Source: Maritimibacter harenae (GTDB taxonomy: Bacteria; Pseudomonadota; Alphaproteobacteria; Rhodobacterales; Rhodobacteraceae). Taken from it: 64,000 nt of DNA. Positions within the stretch are counted from its first letter, which is position 1. Every line of letters begins with the position of its first letter. Positions 20,650 to 30,574 of this stretch are shown here, one piece after another. The position numbers were made by a program, and so were the translations under genes. The notes beneath the pieces were generated by a model. That model made no database searches, had not been told where the DNA came from, and worked only from the letters and a program-made list of their open reading frames with translations. The DNA lies in the NCBI RefSeq assembly GCF_009882975.1, contig NZ_WTUX01000019.1, forward strand, positions 628,446-692,445, written 5' to 3'.

Positions 20650-23151
20650 ATGGCGAAACATGTGAAAGCACTGGTTGTCGGTGGCGGTGCGGTCGGCACC
20701 TCGATCGCCTATCACCTGGCGAAGGCGGGATGGTCGGATGTCGTCCTGCTGGAACGCGACGAGCTGACCTCGGGGTCGACCTGGCACGCGGCCGGCCTTC
20801 TGCCGCTCTTCAACATGAGCTACGCGACGAGCCACATCCACGATTACTCGGTGAAGTTCTACAAGACGCTGGAAGAAGAGACCGGGCTCGACGCCGGGTT
20901 CTTCGTCGTCGGCAACCTGCGGATGGCGCAGACGCAGGAGCGGATGGACGAGTACGAGCTCTATGCCTCGACCGCCGAGACGGTGGGCGTTCCCTACGAA
21001 TGGATGACGCCCGCGCAGATCAAGGACCGCTGGCCGCTGGTCCATACCGACGACCTGAAGGGCGCGATCTTCCATCCGACTGATGGCTATATCAACCCGG
21101 CCGACGTGACGATGGCGATGGCCAAGGGTGCGCGCCAGCGTGGGGTCGAGATCTTGCGCAAGCGGCAGGTGGACAGCTACGAATGGGCGGGCGACCACTG
21201 GATCGTCAAGGGCCGCATCATGGGAGAGAAGGGCGGCAACCTGATCGGCACCGAGGAAGAGTTCGAAATCCACGCCGAGCATGTCGTCACCGCCACCGGC
21301 AACCACGCGCAACGCACCGCGCAGCTCCTGGGCATCAAGATGCCGGCGATCCCGGTCGAGCACCAGTTCATCGTGACCGAACCCGACCCGGCACTCGTCG
21401 AGTACCGCAAGTCCCACGAGCAGCACCCGGTTCTGCGTGATGCGGATGCCAAGTGGTACGTGCGCGAGGAGCGCGGCGGCTGGATCCTCGGACCTTACGA
21501 GGAAGGGGCGCCCGCGCGCTTCGAGCACGGCGTGCCCGACAGCTTCCGCGCCGACCTGTTCCCGCTCGATCTCGACCGGATCGAGGAAGAATACATGTCG
21601 ATGATCCACCGCATCCCGTCCTCGGAAACCGTGGGTCTGAAGGACGACTACAACGGCCCGATCTGCTACACGCCCGACGGAAACCCGCTCGTCGGTCCCG
21701 CGCCGGGCCTGCGCAACATGTGGCTCGCCGAAGGCTTCTCTTTCGGGATCACGGCCGCCGGCGGCACCGGTTATTACCTCGCCCAGATGATGGTCGAGGG
21801 CGAGGCCGAGATCGACATGGCCAGCCTTGACCCCAAGCGTTACGGCCAGGACTGGATGACGACCGAGTACGGGGCGCGCAAGAACGAGGAAGCCTATTCC
21901 CACGTCTACATCCTGCACCACCCGGACGAAGAGCGCGAAGCCTGCCGTCCGCTGCGCACCGCGCCGGCCTATGACCGGCAGAAGGCGCTCGGCGCGCAGT
22001 TCGGTGTCGTCAACGGCTTCGAGCGTCCGAACTACTACGGCCCCGTCGATGCCCCCGAGGATTTCGACCACGCGTCGCGGTCCTTCCGCCGGGGCGGCTG
22101 GTGGCAATACGCCAGGGACGAGGCCGACGCGGTGCGCACCACCGCGGGTCTCATCGACGCCTCTGCTTTCGCCAAGCACCTCGTGAAGGGGCCGGGGGCG
22201 GCAGCGTTCCTCGACTGGTTCACCACCAACCGGCTGCCGAAGGTCGGGCGCATCAACCTGACCTACGCGCTGACCGATGCGGGCACGACGCGCACGGAAT
22301 ACACCATCATCCGCGAGGCCGAGGATCGCTTCATGCTGATCTCGTCGGGCGGTCTGCACGCCTATGACGAGGATTTCCTCATGAAGGCGGTCGAGGACAA
22401 GGAGCCGGAGTTCGGCCGGATCGAGGTGGAGGACTGGACCACCCGCCAGGGCGTCTTCGCGCTGGCCGGCCCGAAGGCCCGCGACATTCTCAAGGAACTG
22501 ATCGTCGATGCCGACCCGGAGACCGCGCTGTCGAACAAGCGGTTCCCGTGGCTGTCGATGCGCAAGATCGAGCTCAAGATGTGCCCGGTGAACGCCGTGC
22601 GCGTCGCCTACACGGGCGAGCTGGGGTGGGAGCTTCATCATCCGATCGAGATGCAGAACTACCTCTGGGACCGCCTGATGGAAGCGGGTGAGAAGCACGG
22701 GATGAAGCTGGTGGGCGCGCGGGCGCAGAACTGGCTCCGGCAGGAGAAGAGCTACCGCGCCTTCGGGACCGAGCTTGGCCGGGATGCCACGCCGCTCGAG
22801 GCGGGGCTCGACCGCTTCGTCGATCTCGACAAGGAGTTCCACGGCAAGGCCGCCATGATCGACACGGGGATCCGGTCGAAATGCGTGACCCTTCTCATCG
22901 ACGGGCCGGAGGATGCGGACCCCTGGGGGCGCGAGGCGCTTTACGATGGCGACACCCGCGTCGGGCGCCTCACCTCGGGCGGCTACGCGGTAGCTTTCGG
23001 CAAGTCGATCGGGATGGGCTATGTCCAGCCGGACAAGGCGGAGGTGGGCACCAGGCTCAAGGTCAAGATGCAGAACAGGCTCTGGGACGCGGAGATCGTC
23101 GAGGACAGCCCACACGACCCGACCAACGCGCGCATCCGCCAGGACGGCTGA
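20650..23151 (+). CDS. GcvT-family FAD-dependent dehydrogenase (dimethylglycine/sarcosine dehydrogenase-like)
   Basis: 833 residues in two halves. The N-terminal DAO oxidoreductase has the dinucleotide motif VVGGGAVGTSIAYHLAKAG and STWHAAG at about residues 44-50, whose histidine carries covalent FAD in dimethylglycine dehydrogenase. The C-terminal half is a GcvT-like tetrahydrofolate domain (RIEVEDWTTRQGVFALAGPK, then AYTGELGWELHHP). It should demethylate a methylated glycine and pass the C1 unit to folate. The position just after choline uptake genes supports dimethylglycine or sarcosine as substrate, but that is inference. It is the last gene before a 13-bp hairpin. Confidence 0.85.
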   Translation: MAKHVKALVVGGGAVGTSIAYHLAKAGWSDVVLLERDELTSGSTWHAAGLLPLFNMSYATSHIHDYSVKFYKTLEEETGLDAGFFVVGNLRMAQTQERMDEYELYASTAETVGVPYEWMTPAQIKDRWPLVHTDDLKGAIFHPTDGYINPADVTMAMAKGARQRGVEILRKRQVDSYEWAGDHWIVKGRIMGEKGGNLIGTEEEFEIHAEHVVTATGNHAQRTAQLLGIKMPAIPVEHQFIVTEPDPALVEYRKSHEQHPVLRDADAKWYVREERGGWILGPYEEGAPARFEHGVPDSFRADLFPLDLDRIEEEYMSMIHRIPSSETVGLKDDYNGPICYTPDGNPLVGPAPGLRNMWLAEGFSFGITAAGGTGYYLAQMMVEGEAEIDMASLDPKRYGQDWMTTEYGARKNEEAYSHVYILHHPDEEREACRPLRTAPAYDRQKALGAQFGVVNGFERPNYYGPVDAPEDFDHASRSFRRGGWWQYARDEADAVRTTAGLIDASAFAKHLVKGPGAAAFLDWFTTNRLPKVGRINLTYALTDAGTTRTEYTIIREAEDRFMLISSGGLHAYDEDFLMKAVEDKEPEFGRIEVEDWTTRQGVFALAGPKARDILKELIVDADPETALSNKRFPWLSMRKIELKMCPVNAVRVAYTGELGWELHHPIEMQNYLWDRLMEAGEKHGMKLVGARAQNWLRQEKSYRAFGTELGRDATPLEAGLDRFVDLDKEFHGKAAMIDTGIRSKCVTLLIDGPEDADPWGREALYDGDTRVGRLTSGGYAVAFGKSIGMGYVQPDKAEVGTRLKVKMQNRLWDAEIVEDSPHDPTNARIRQDG

Positions 23152-23184
23152 GCGGCCGTTTCCGGCACAATGCAGGGAAACTGA

Positions 23185-23219
23185 AAGGCGGGAACACGGA
23201 ATGCAGGTGTTCCCGCCTT
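23185..23219 (+). terminator. Perfect 13-bp hairpin after the dehydrogenase gene
   Basis: AAGGCGGGAACAC (23185-23197) pairs exactly with 23207-23219 around a 9-base loop, 34 bases after the stop. There is no U run afterwards, so it may slow polymerase or protect the mRNA end, rather than being a classic intrinsic terminator. Confidence 0.65.
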
Positions 23220-23306
23220 GAAAGATCGCGATTGTTCAATCGTGGTGCGCACTTGTGTTGCCGGCCGGCCGGGGCGACACTGGCGACGAGCCACGGGACA
23301 AGGCGC

Positions 23307-24155
23307 ATGACCATCACGCAGGACAGCGGCCTGGGCCGCGACCCGGATACGGAGTACGAAGCCATCGCGCGGTGGCTGGGGGCCATCGAGTTCGCCTGGG
23401 ACATCGAACGGGCGCTGGAATTCGCGCTGTTTCGGACCTACGCCGTGCCGTCGATCTCGGGCCTGCTGGCGCGCACCGGCAAGTTCGAAACCGAGCCGCG
23501 CAAGCGCTACGACGACACCGAGCTTCTGCTGTCCGAACCGATGGAGCACGGGCTCGACTCGCCGCGCGGGCGCGAAGCGGTCGACCGCATCAACGCGATC
23601 CACGGGCGCTTCCGGATTTCGAACGACGATATGCTCTACGTCCTGTCGACCTTCGTGTGCGAACCCGTTCGCTGGTGCGCGCGCCACGGCAAACGCCCCT
23701 TCACGCCGGAAGAGATCCGCGCCTGGACGAACTATTACCGCGCGCTGGGCGAACGTATGGGGATCGCGGGCAGTCCGCGCGATTACGAGGGGTTCGACCG
23801 GCTGAACCGCGAGTACGAGGAACGCCACTTCCGTTTCGCGCGCTCGAACAAGCGGATCGCCGATGCCTCGCTCGACCTGCTTCTGGGGTTCTACCTGCCG
23901 CGTCCGTTGTTTCGCCTCGGCCACCCCGTTGCCCTGTCGCTGATGGACGAACCGCTCCTGGCCGCGATGGGGTACGAGCCGCCACGACCCGCGGTACGCC
24001 GGGCCGTGTTGCGGGCCATGAAACTGCGCGCGGCCATCCTGCGCCGCCTGCCGCGCCGCAAAACCCCCCGCCTCATCACCGCCCGCAAGCGCCCGACCTA
24101 TCCGGGCGGCTACGTGATCTCTCAACTCGGGAACGGTCCGGCCCGGGCCGATTGA
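23307..24155 (+). CDS. MpaB-like (DUF2236) oxygenase family protein
   Basis: 282 residues, matching the MpaB/latex-clearing-protein-related DUF2236 family. Landmarks are DIERALEFALFRTYAVPSIS, the block RINAIHGRFRISNDDMLYVL, and FVCEPVRW; in relatives the histidine and arginine of this core surround a heme b. The C-terminal 30 residues are rich in arginine and proline. Relatives oxidise lipids or polyisoprenes, but the substrate here is unknown. The ATG at 23307 was chosen as the first start outside the preceding gene. The tRNA-Ala gene follows on the other strand. Confidence 0.75.
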   Translation: MTITQDSGLGRDPDTEYEAIARWLGAIEFAWDIERALEFALFRTYAVPSISGLLARTGKFETEPRKRYDDTELLLSEPMEHGLDSPRGREAVDRINAIHGRFRISNDDMLYVLSTFVCEPVRWCARHGKRPFTPEEIRAWTNYYRALGERMGIAGSPRDYEGFDRLNREYEERHFRFARSNKRIADASLDLLLGFYLPRPLFRLGHPVALSLMDEPLLAAMGYEPPRPAVRRAVLRAMKLRAAILRRLPRRKTPRLITARKRPTYPGGYVISQLGNGPARAD

Positions 24156-24180
24156 CGGTGTGATGGAAAGGGTGGGAATT

Positions 24181-24256
<76 letters not shown>

Positions 24257-24312
24257 AACGCTGCGCTATCTGGCTGTTTCCGGCCTTGGTGTCAAGCGGG
24301 ATTTGCCTGTTT

Positions 24313-24759
24313 TCAGGCGCCGACTTTCGCGTGCGAGCGCACGAAGTCCTCGATGGATTTCGCGGGCATCGCGCCGGCCTGGCGGGCCACTTCGCGTCCG
24401 TTCTGGTAAAGGATCAGCGCCGGGATGCCGCGGATGTTGTTCTTCATCGAGACGTTCGGGAAATCCTCGGTGTTGATCTTGGCGAGCCGGGCGTTCGGGG
24501 CGAGCGCTTTCGCCGCCTTCTGGAATTCCGGCGCCATCATCCGGCAGGGGCCGCACCAGGGCGCCCAGAAATCCACGAGAAGCGGCAGGCCGTCCGACTT
24601 CGATGCCTTCGCGAGCGTCTGCGGATCGAGTTCGCGCACCTTGCCGTCGGTCAGCTTGGCCCCGCAGGTGCCGCACTTCGGACCCGCGCCCAGCTTGTCT
24701 TCCGGTGCGCGGTTGAGGCTGCCGCAGTCGAGGCAGGTGAGTTTCACGAATTTGCTCAT
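24313..24759 (-). CDS. trxC: Thioredoxin 2
   Basis: 148 residues. An N-terminal zinc ribbon with two CxxC pairs (CLDCGS and CGTCGA) is followed by a thioredoxin domain with the active site WCGPC at about residues 73-77 and a cis-proline in [10 protein letters not shown]. This is the TrxC layout, a cytoplasmic oxidative-stress reductant whose zinc site senses redox state. The start [13 protein letters not shown] has GGGACGCCTCCG upstream; 20 codons of earlier open frame were rejected. The promoter region is shared with the divergent gene at 24837 and holds an AT-rich palindrome (24777-24792). Confidence 0.93.
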   Translation of the reverse strand: MSKFVKLTCLDCGSLNRAPEDKLGAGPKCGTCGAKLTDGKVRELDPQTLAKASKSDGLPLLVDFWAPWCGPCRMMAPEFQKAAKALAPNARLAKINTEDFPNVSMKNNIRGIPALILYQNGREVARQAGAMPAKSIEDFVRSHAKVGA

Positions 24760-24776
24760 CGGAGGCGTCCCTTTGC

Positions 24777-24792
24777 ATTCATTTGTATGAAT
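24777..24792. promoter_or_regulatory. AT-rich palindrome in the trxC divergent promoter
   Basis: ATTCATTTGTATGAAT is a 6-4-6 inverted repeat in the 77 bases between the trxC start and the divergent small gene. The local AT content is far above the surroundings. It could be an operator or a pair of back-to-back -10 elements. Confidence 0.4.
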
Positions 24793-24836
24793 ATGTATAT
24801 CGCTCGCACCGGGTTTCAAGCGTGAAAGGCGCCGGA

Positions 24837-25019
24837 ATGAGAAAATGGACCGAGGTGCCGGGCGACGAGCAGCTTCGCCTGCGCGAGGCGTACCAGCGCG
24901 AGCTCGACCGGGCCCCCGCGACCTGTAGCCTGGACGAGAAGGTCACGCGCTTCGCCGCCTGGCTGGCGGCGCGCGATATCGCCTTCTCGGCAGAGGACAT
25001 TTCCCGTAGAACGCGGTGA
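24837..25019 (+). CDS. Small hypothetical protein upstream of the reductase
   Basis: 60 residues (MRKWTEVPGDEQLRLREAYQ onward), charged, with no signal or membrane segment and no family recognised. The start chosen is the ATG after AAAGGCGCCGGA; an earlier TTG start in frame is possible. Its stop overlaps a GTG start of the next gene (GTGA), which supports real translation and coupling. It could also be a leader peptide for that gene. Confidence 0.55.
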   Translation: MRKWTEVPGDEQLRLREAYQRELDRAPATCSLDEKVTRFAAWLAARDIAFSAEDISRRTR

Positions 25020-26233
25020 GCCGAGACAACGGGGCGCAGATGGGCGATCCGAACAGCTATGACGTGATCGTGCTGGGGGCCGGCCCGGCCGGGACCTCTG
25101 CCGCGATACGCGCGCGCCGGGCGGGGCTGTCGGTGCTCGTCATCGACAAGGCGACCTTTCCCCGTCCCAAGCTCTGCGGGGCCGGCATCACGCCACGCAG
25201 CCAGCAGGCGCTGCGCGATATCTTCGATGCCGAGATGCCGGCCGGGATCACGCTCAGCTCCACGAAGATGGGTTTTCGCTGGGACGGCGAACACCTGGCC
25301 GATTTCGATCAGCCCTACCCGTTCAAGTACACTTTCCGCGAGGATTTCGATCACTGGCTCGTCGATCTCGCGCGTTCTGCCGGCGCAGAGATCCGCGAAG
25401 GCACGCGCGTGGCGGAGATCCGGGACAGGGAGAACCGGCTGCGGCTCGACGGCGGTGAAGCGGTCGGCTTCAAGGTCTTGATCGGCGCGGACGGGGTGGC
25501 AAGCCCGGTGGCGCGGCACCTTTTCGGCAAGGCGTTCGACACCGACACGATCGGCTTCGCCTACGAGGCCGAGGTGCCGGCCACCAATGCAGACGACACG
25601 CGGATGTCCATCGACTTCGGGATCGTGCGCTGGGGCTACGGCTGGAACTTCCCCAAGGCGACGAGCCAGACCATCGGGGTGGTATCGATCCGGGGTCTCG
25701 ACCAGGACCTGCGCGCGCGGATGGAGCGCTACCTCGCGCACGAGGGGGTGGACCCGGCCAGCGTGAAGATCAAGGGCGCGCATATTCCCTTCGGCGACTT
25801 CAAGGAAAAGCCGGGGCGCGGCAACATCCTGCTTGCGGGCGATGCGGCAGGGTTCGTCGACGCGATCACCGGGGAAGGGATCGCGCTGGCGATGGAAAGC
25901 GGCGCGCATGCCGCCGATGCTGCCGCGCAGGTGATCGGGGAGGGGCGGCCGGAGCGCGCCGACCGGGCCTATTTCCCGCGGGTGAAACCGATTCAGGCGG
26001 ACCTTGCCAACGTGCGCCGCCTGCGCGTCATCGCCTACGGGTCGCGCACGCGGGCGATGTTCAAGGAAAAGCTCGCGACCTCCACCCGCCTGCGTGACGC
26101 GTTGTTCGAGGTGGTGAGCGGCAAGGCCACCTATGCCGAGATCGAACGGCGCATGGCGCGGCACGCGATGGTGCGCATGGCCACGAAGCTCTCGAGCTGG
26201 CCCACTCTGTTCAAACGCTCCGCGGGGCGCTGA
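25016..26233 (+). CDS. Geranylgeranyl reductase family FAD-dependent oxidoreductase
   Basis: 405 residues from the GTG overlapping the previous stop, or 397 from the ATG at 25040 (MGDPNSYDV); the ATG may be the true start. The FAD motif VIVLGAGPAGTSAAIRARRAG opens the domain, KLCGAGITPRSQQAL resembles the CxG signature of the family, and GNILLAGDAAGFVDAITGEGIALAMESG is the second flavin-binding block. Relatives reduce double bonds in polyprenyl chains (chlorophyll side chains, quinones, lipids). No bacteriochlorophyll genes are near, so the substrate is open. It converges with a methyltransferase gene 3 bases away. Confidence 0.8.
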   Translation: MSRDNGAQMGDPNSYDVIVLGAGPAGTSAAIRARRAGLSVLVIDKATFPRPKLCGAGITPRSQQALRDIFDAEMPAGITLSSTKMGFRWDGEHLADFDQPYPFKYTFREDFDHWLVDLARSAGAEIREGTRVAEIRDRENRLRLDGGEAVGFKVLIGADGVASPVARHLFGKAFDTDTIGFAYEAEVPATNADDTRMSIDFGIVRWGYGWNFPKATSQTIGVVSIRGLDQDLRARMERYLAHEGVDPASVKIKGAHIPFGDFKEKPGRGNILLAGDAAGFVDAITGEGIALAMESGAHAADAAAQVIGEGRPERADRAYFPRVKPIQADLANVRRLRVIAYGSRTRAMFKEKLATSTRLRDALFEVVSGKATYAEIERRMARHAMVRMATKLSSWPTLFKRSAGR

Positions 26234-26236
26234 GCG

Positions 26237-27238
26237 TCACTCCGGCTTGCGCGCCGTCACCAGCAGGTACTTGACGATCCCCTTGCGGACATCGGGCTCC
26301 TTCGCGCTTCCGAAGAGCGCGAAGATCGACAAGAGGCCCGAGACGGAATTGCGGGCGAGGTATTTCGGCACGAAGCGCATCATCAGCCGGTATTTCCACC
26401 GAGTGGTGTAGAGCACCCCCATCCGGGCGATCCGGCGCACCGTGCCCAGCGTCTGCTGCGACAGGTCCTCGGTCGTGATGTCGACGAAACCGGCGCGCAC
26501 GAGCGCCGCCTCCCATTCGCCCTCGGAGAAGAAGTCGTTGGTGACCGCCATGCAGAGCTCGTTCAGGACATGCGCGGTCTGCAGATCCCTGGGGTAGTCG
26601 TCCCAGTCCGCCTTTCGGATCCCGTCATGCATCATGAAATGCCCGCCGGGGACGAGGTGGTCGAAGAGATGGCCCGCGATACTGTCGATCTCGTCCCGGT
26701 CCGCGTAGCACAGCGTTTCGACCGCGAAGATGATGTCGAACTGTCCGGCGTCCTGCGGGAACGCGGTGAAGCTGCCCTGCGCCGCGTGGAAGTTGGAGAG
26801 CCCCGCCTCGGCCGCGCGGGCGTTGGCGCGGTCCGCGTGGTCCTGCATCAGGTCGAGGCCCATGACCTCCACCCCCGGCAGCTCCTGCGCCACGTGGCGC
26901 GCATTGAACGCCTGTCCGCAGCCGATTTCGAGGATGCGCTTCGCCCCGGTCCGGCGCGCCAGCGCGATCACCGCGCGGGCCTGCGCGTAGAGCCCGTCGT
27001 GGTCGTAATCCTCGCCCTCGCAAAGCGCGTAATGCATCGAGGCGTCGCGGTGGTAGTGCTCGTAGCCCTTGCGCGACTGCTTGTAATACGCGGCCACGAG
27101 CCGGTCGCGCGGTGCCGTCAGATCGCGCATGAGCGTGTCGATTCCGAAGCGCCGGTCGACGAGGTCGAGCGCCTCCGACAGGTCGTAATCCCTGATGGAC
27201 GGCTCCATCTTGCCCGTGAAACGGTTTCGTTCCGGCAT
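26237..27238 (-). CDS. Class I SAM-dependent methyltransferase
   Basis: 333 residues. The SAM motif RILEIGCGQAFNARHVAQEL is at about residues 111-130, with VMGLDLMQDHADRA as motif II and QFDIIFAVETLCYADRDE as the following strand. The layout, with a helical extension on each side, resembles C- or N-methyltransferases acting on lipids or sterol-like substrates (Erg6/Coq5 range). The start MPERNRFTGKMEPSIRDYD was chosen over a longer frame that runs over the gcvP end. It ends 3 bases from the reductase gene end, and the two may act on the same lipid, which is only a positional hint. Confidence 0.75.
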   Translation of the reverse strand: MPERNRFTGKMEPSIRDYDLSEALDLVDRRFGIDTLMRDLTAPRDRLVAAYYKQSRKGYEHYHRDASMHYALCEGEDYDHDGLYAQARAVIALARRTGAKRILEIGCGQAFNARHVAQELPGVEVMGLDLMQDHADRANARAAEAGLSNFHAAQGSFTAFPQDAGQFDIIFAVETLCYADRDEIDSIAGHLFDHLVPGGHFMMHDGIRKADWDDYPRDLQTAHVLNELCMAVTNDFFSEGEWEAALVRAGFVDITTEDLSQQTLGTVRRIARMGVLYTTRWKYRLMMRFVPKYLARNSVSGLLSIFALFGSAKEPDVRKGIVKYLLVTARKPE

Positions 27239-27311
27239 CCCTTTCCCCGGCCCCTTGATCCCGAAGACCGGGATAGCAACGGGGGCCGGGTTTTGCCAGT
27301 TCGCGAAAGGA

Positions 27312-30158
27312 TTACTCGGCCGCCTCCGCGTACTCTTCGAGCGGCGGGCAGATGCAGACCAGGTTGCGGTCGCCATAGGCGTTGTCGACCCGGTTCACCG
27401 GGGGCCAGTACTTGTCGACCCGGAAGGCACCCGGCGGAAAGCAGCCCTGTTCACGCGAATAGGGGCGGTCCCAGTCACCCACGAGGTCCTCGACCGTGTG
27501 CGGCGCGTGCTTGAGCGGGTTGGCCTCGCGGTCGGCGGTGCCCTCCTCGATCGCCCGGATCTCGTCCCGGATGGCGAGCATGGCGTCGCAGAAGCGGTCG
27601 AGTTCGGCCTTGGTCTCGGATTCCGTGGGTTCGACCATCAGCGTGCCTGCGACCGGCCAACTCATCGTGGGGGCGTGGAAGCCGCAATCGACCAGCCGCT
27701 TGGCGATGTCGTCCACGCTGACGCCGGCGCTGTCGGCGAAGGGGCGGGTGTCGATGATGCACTCGTGTGCGACCTGGCCCGTGGGCCCCTTGTAGAGCAC
27801 GTCGTAGGCGCCTTTCAGGCGCGCGGCGATGTAGTTGGCGTTCAGGATCGCAACCCGCGTCGCCTGCGTCAGCCCGGCGCCGCCCATCATCAGCACGTAG
27901 GCCCAGGAAATCGCGAGGATCGACGCCGACCCGTAGGGCGCGGCGCTCACCGCGCCGGTCGCGCCCGTGAACGGATCGGGCGGCAGGTGCGCGGCGAGGT
28001 GCGCCTTGACCCCGATCGGTCCCATGCCCGGGCCGCCGCCGCCGTGCGGAATGGCGAAGGTCTTGTGCAGGTTGAGGTGGCTCACGTCGCCCCCCAGCTC
28101 GCCCAGTTTCACGAGCCCGACGAGCGCGTTGAGGTTGGCCCCGTCGATGTAGACCTGCCCGCCGTTGTCGTGCGTGATCCGGCAGACCTCGCGCACGGTC
28201 TCCTCGAAGACCCCGTGCGTGGAGGGGTAGGTGATCATCGTGGCCGCCAGCCGGTCGCCGGCCTTCGCGGCCTTCTCGCGGAAATCGTCGCGGTCGATGT
28301 CGCCGTTCTCGGCCGACTTCACCACCACCACGTCCATGCCCACCATGTGGGCCGAGGCGGGGTTGGTGCCGTGGGCGGACATCGGGATGAGGCAGACGTT
28401 GCGCTCCGACTGCCCGTTCGCCGCGTGATAGGCGGCGATGGTCAGAAGCCCCGCGTATTCGCCCTGCGCGCCGGAGTTGGGCTGCATCGACATCGCGTCA
28501 TAACCGGTGATGGTGCAGAGCTTGTCGGACAGGTCGCGGATCATTTCGGCATAACCCTGCGCCTGGTCGGGGGGGCAGAGCGGGTGGAGCATGGCCAGCT
28601 CGCGCCAGCTGATCGGCGTCATCTCTGCCGCCGCGTTGAGCTTCATCGTGCACGAACCCAGCGGTATCATCGCGCGGTCGAGCGCCAGGTCGCGGTCGGC
28701 CAGGCGCCGCATGTAGCGCATCATCTCGGTCTCGGCCCGGTTCATGTGAAAGACCGGGTGGGTGAGATAGTCGCTTTCGCGCAGCATCGGATCGGGAAGG
28801 CGATAGTCGGTGTCGGACGGGTCGTCCTTCGCCTCGATCCCGAAGGCGCGCCAGACGGCCTCGATGATGGGCGACCTGATCGCCTCGTCCATCGTGATCG
28901 CCACCCGGGTCTTGCCGACGGCACGCAGGTTCACGCCCTCGCGCCGGGCGGCGGTGATCACGCCCTTCTGCAAGAGCCCGACCTCGACGGTGAAGGTATC
29001 GAAGAAGGCGTCCGGACCGATCTCGAACCCGGCGGCTTCAAGCCCCTTGGCACAGCGCAGCGCCTTGCGGTGCACGTCCTGCGCGATGGCCTTCAGCCCC
29101 TCGGGGCCGTGGAAGACCGCATAGAAGCTCGCGATCACCGCCAACAGCGCCTGCGCGGTGCACACGTTCGATGTCGCCTTTTCGCGCCGGATGTGCTGTT
29201 CGCGGGTCTGGAGCGCGAGCCGGTAGGCCTTGTTGCCGCGCGCGTCGATCGAGACGCCGACGATCCGCCCCGGCATCGCGCGCTTGTAGGCGTCCTTGGA
29301 GGCCATGTAGGCCGCGTGGGGCCCGCCGTACCCCATCGGCACGCCGAAGCGCTGGGTGGAGCCGACCGCGATGTCGGCGCCCATCGCCCCGGGCTCTTTC
29401 AGCACGGTCAGGGCAAGCGGGTCGGCCGCGACGATCCCGATCGCCTTCGCCTCGTGCAGCGACGCGATGACGCCGGTGAAATCGCGCACCACGCCGTTGG
29501 TGCCGGGATACTGGAAGATCGCGCCGAAGACTGCCTCGGGGTCGACCGTGTCGGGGTCGCCCACGATCACCTCGATCCCAAGGGGCGCGGCCCGCGTCTT
29601 CATCACCGCGATGTTCTGCGGGTGGCAGTTCTCGTCGACGAAGAAGCCCGTGGCCTTCGACTTGGACACGCGCTGGGCCATCGTCATCGCCTCGGCGCAG
29701 GCGGTCGCCTCGTCGAGGAGCGAGGCGTTGGCGATCTCGAGCCCGGTGAGGTCCGACACCATCGTCTGGTAGTTCAGCAGGGCCTCGAGCCGGCCCTGGC
29801 TGATCTCCGGCTGGTAGGGCGTATAGGCCGTGTACCAGGCGGGGTTCTCCAGGATGTTGCGCTGGATCGCGGGCGGCGTGACCGTCCCGTGGTAGCCCTG
29901 GCCCAGGAGCGAGGTCAGCACCACGTTCTTCTCCGCGGTGACCCGCATCCGGTGCAGCATCTCGCGTTCGCTCAGCGCCGCGCCGAAATCGAGCGGGTCG
30001 GCCTGTCGGAGACTCGCGGGGATGGTCCGGTCGATCAGCGCCTCGAGGCTGTCCGCGCCGATCACCGCGAGCATCTCGTCCATCTCGCTGGGCGAGGGGC
30101 CGATGTGGCGGCGGTTGGCGAAGTCGTAGGGGTCATACCCGGTCGGGGTGAACGTCAT
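27312..30158 (-). CDS. gcvP: Glycine dehydrogenase (decarboxylating), P protein
   Basis: 948 residues, the length of the fused single-chain P protein. It decarboxylates glycine with PLP and loads the aminomethyl group on GcvH. The PLP lysine is in [20 protein letters not shown] in the C-terminal half, and the N-terminal half contains [31 protein letters not shown] precedes the start [13 protein letters not shown]; five earlier codons in frame were rejected. It is third in gcvT-gcvH-gcvP, 39 bases after gcvH, and would be under the glycine riboswitch at 31730-31885. Confidence 0.97.
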   Translation of the reverse strand: MTFTPTGYDPYDFANRRHIGPSPSEMDEMLAVIGADSLEALIDRTIPASLRQADPLDFGAALSEREMLHRMRVTAEKNVVLTSLLGQGYHGTVTPPAIQRNILENPAWYTAYTPYQPEISQGRLEALLNYQTMVSDLTGLEIANASLLDEATACAEAMTMAQRVSKSKATGFFVDENCHPQNIAVMKTRAAPLGIEVIVGDPDTVDPEAVFGAIFQYPGTNGVVRDFTGVIASLHEAKAIGIVAADPLALTVLKEPGAMGADIAVGSTQRFGVPMGYGGPHAAYMASKDAYKRAMPGRIVGVSIDARGNKAYRLALQTREQHIRREKATSNVCTAQALLAVIASFYAVFHGPEGLKAIAQDVHRKALRCAKGLEAAGFEIGPDAFFDTFTVEVGLLQKGVITAARREGVNLRAVGKTRVAITMDEAIRSPIIEAVWRAFGIEAKDDPSDTDYRLPDPMLRESDYLTHPVFHMNRAETEMMRYMRRLADRDLALDRAMIPLGSCTMKLNAAAEMTPISWRELAMLHPLCPPDQAQGYAEMIRDLSDKLCTITGYDAMSMQPNSGAQGEYAGLLTIAAYHAANGQSERNVCLIPMSAHGTNPASAHMVGMDVVVVKSAENGDIDRDDFREKAAKAGDRLAATMITYPSTHGVFEETVREVCRITHDNGGQVYIDGANLNALVGLVKLGELGGDVSHLNLHKTFAIPHGGGGPGMGPIGVKAHLAAHLPPDPFTGATGAVSAAPYGSASILAISWAYVLMMGGAGLTQATRVAILNANYIAARLKGAYDVLYKGPTGQVAHECIIDTRPFADSAGVSVDDIAKRLVDCGFHAPTMSWPVAGTLMVEPTESETKAELDRFCDAMLAIRDEIRAIEEGTADREANPLKHAPHTVEDLVGDWDRPYSREQGCFPPGAFRVDKYWPPVNRVDNAYGDRNLVCICPPLEEYAEAAE

Positions 30159-30197
30159 GTGGCTGTCCTCCATCGCGGGGCCGTCCGGCCCCCGCGG

Positions 30198-30557
30198 TTA
30201 CCCGATGAATTCCTTGTATTCTTTCTCGTCCATCAGGTCGTCCATCTGCGAGACGTCCTCGGGCCTGATCTTGAAGAACCACGCTTCGCCTTCCGGGTCC
30301 TCGTTGACCTTGGCCGGGTCTTCCACGATGGCTTCGTTCACCTCGACGATCTCGCCGTCGATGGGGGCGAGGATGTCCGAGGCAGCCTTCACGCTTTCGA
30401 TCACCACGATCTCGTCATCCTTGGATACCGATGCGCCGGGGTCGGGCAGTTCCACGAAGACGATGTCGCCCAGCTGCTCGGCGGCGTGCGCCGTGATGCC
30501 GACGGTGACGATGCCGTCCACGTCATCGAGCCATTCGTGTTCTTCGGTGAATTTCAT
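30198..30557 (-). CDS. gcvH: Glycine cleavage system H protein
   Basis: 119 residues, the normal size. It shuttles the aminomethyl group between GcvP, GcvT and the L protein on a lipoyl arm. The lipoylated lysine is in [12 protein letters not shown] at about residues 49-60, and WFFKI lies toward the C-terminus as in other H proteins. It starts 17 bases after the gcvT stop, with AGGAGA before the ATG. Confidence 0.97.
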   Translation of the reverse strand: MKFTEEHEWLDDVDGIVTVGITAHAAEQLGDIVFVELPDPGASVSKDDEIVVIESVKAASDILAPIDGEIVEVNEAIVEDPAKVNEDPEGEAWFFKIRPEDVSQMDDLMDEKEYKEFIG

Positions 30558-30574
30558 GCAATCTCTCCTGTTGG

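Noticed and set aside
20650-23151. A second gcvT or a DMSP demethylase
   Set aside because: The N-terminal covalent-FAD dehydrogenase half and 833-residue length fit the dimethylglycine/sarcosine dehydrogenase type, not GcvT or DmdA (both about 370 residues).
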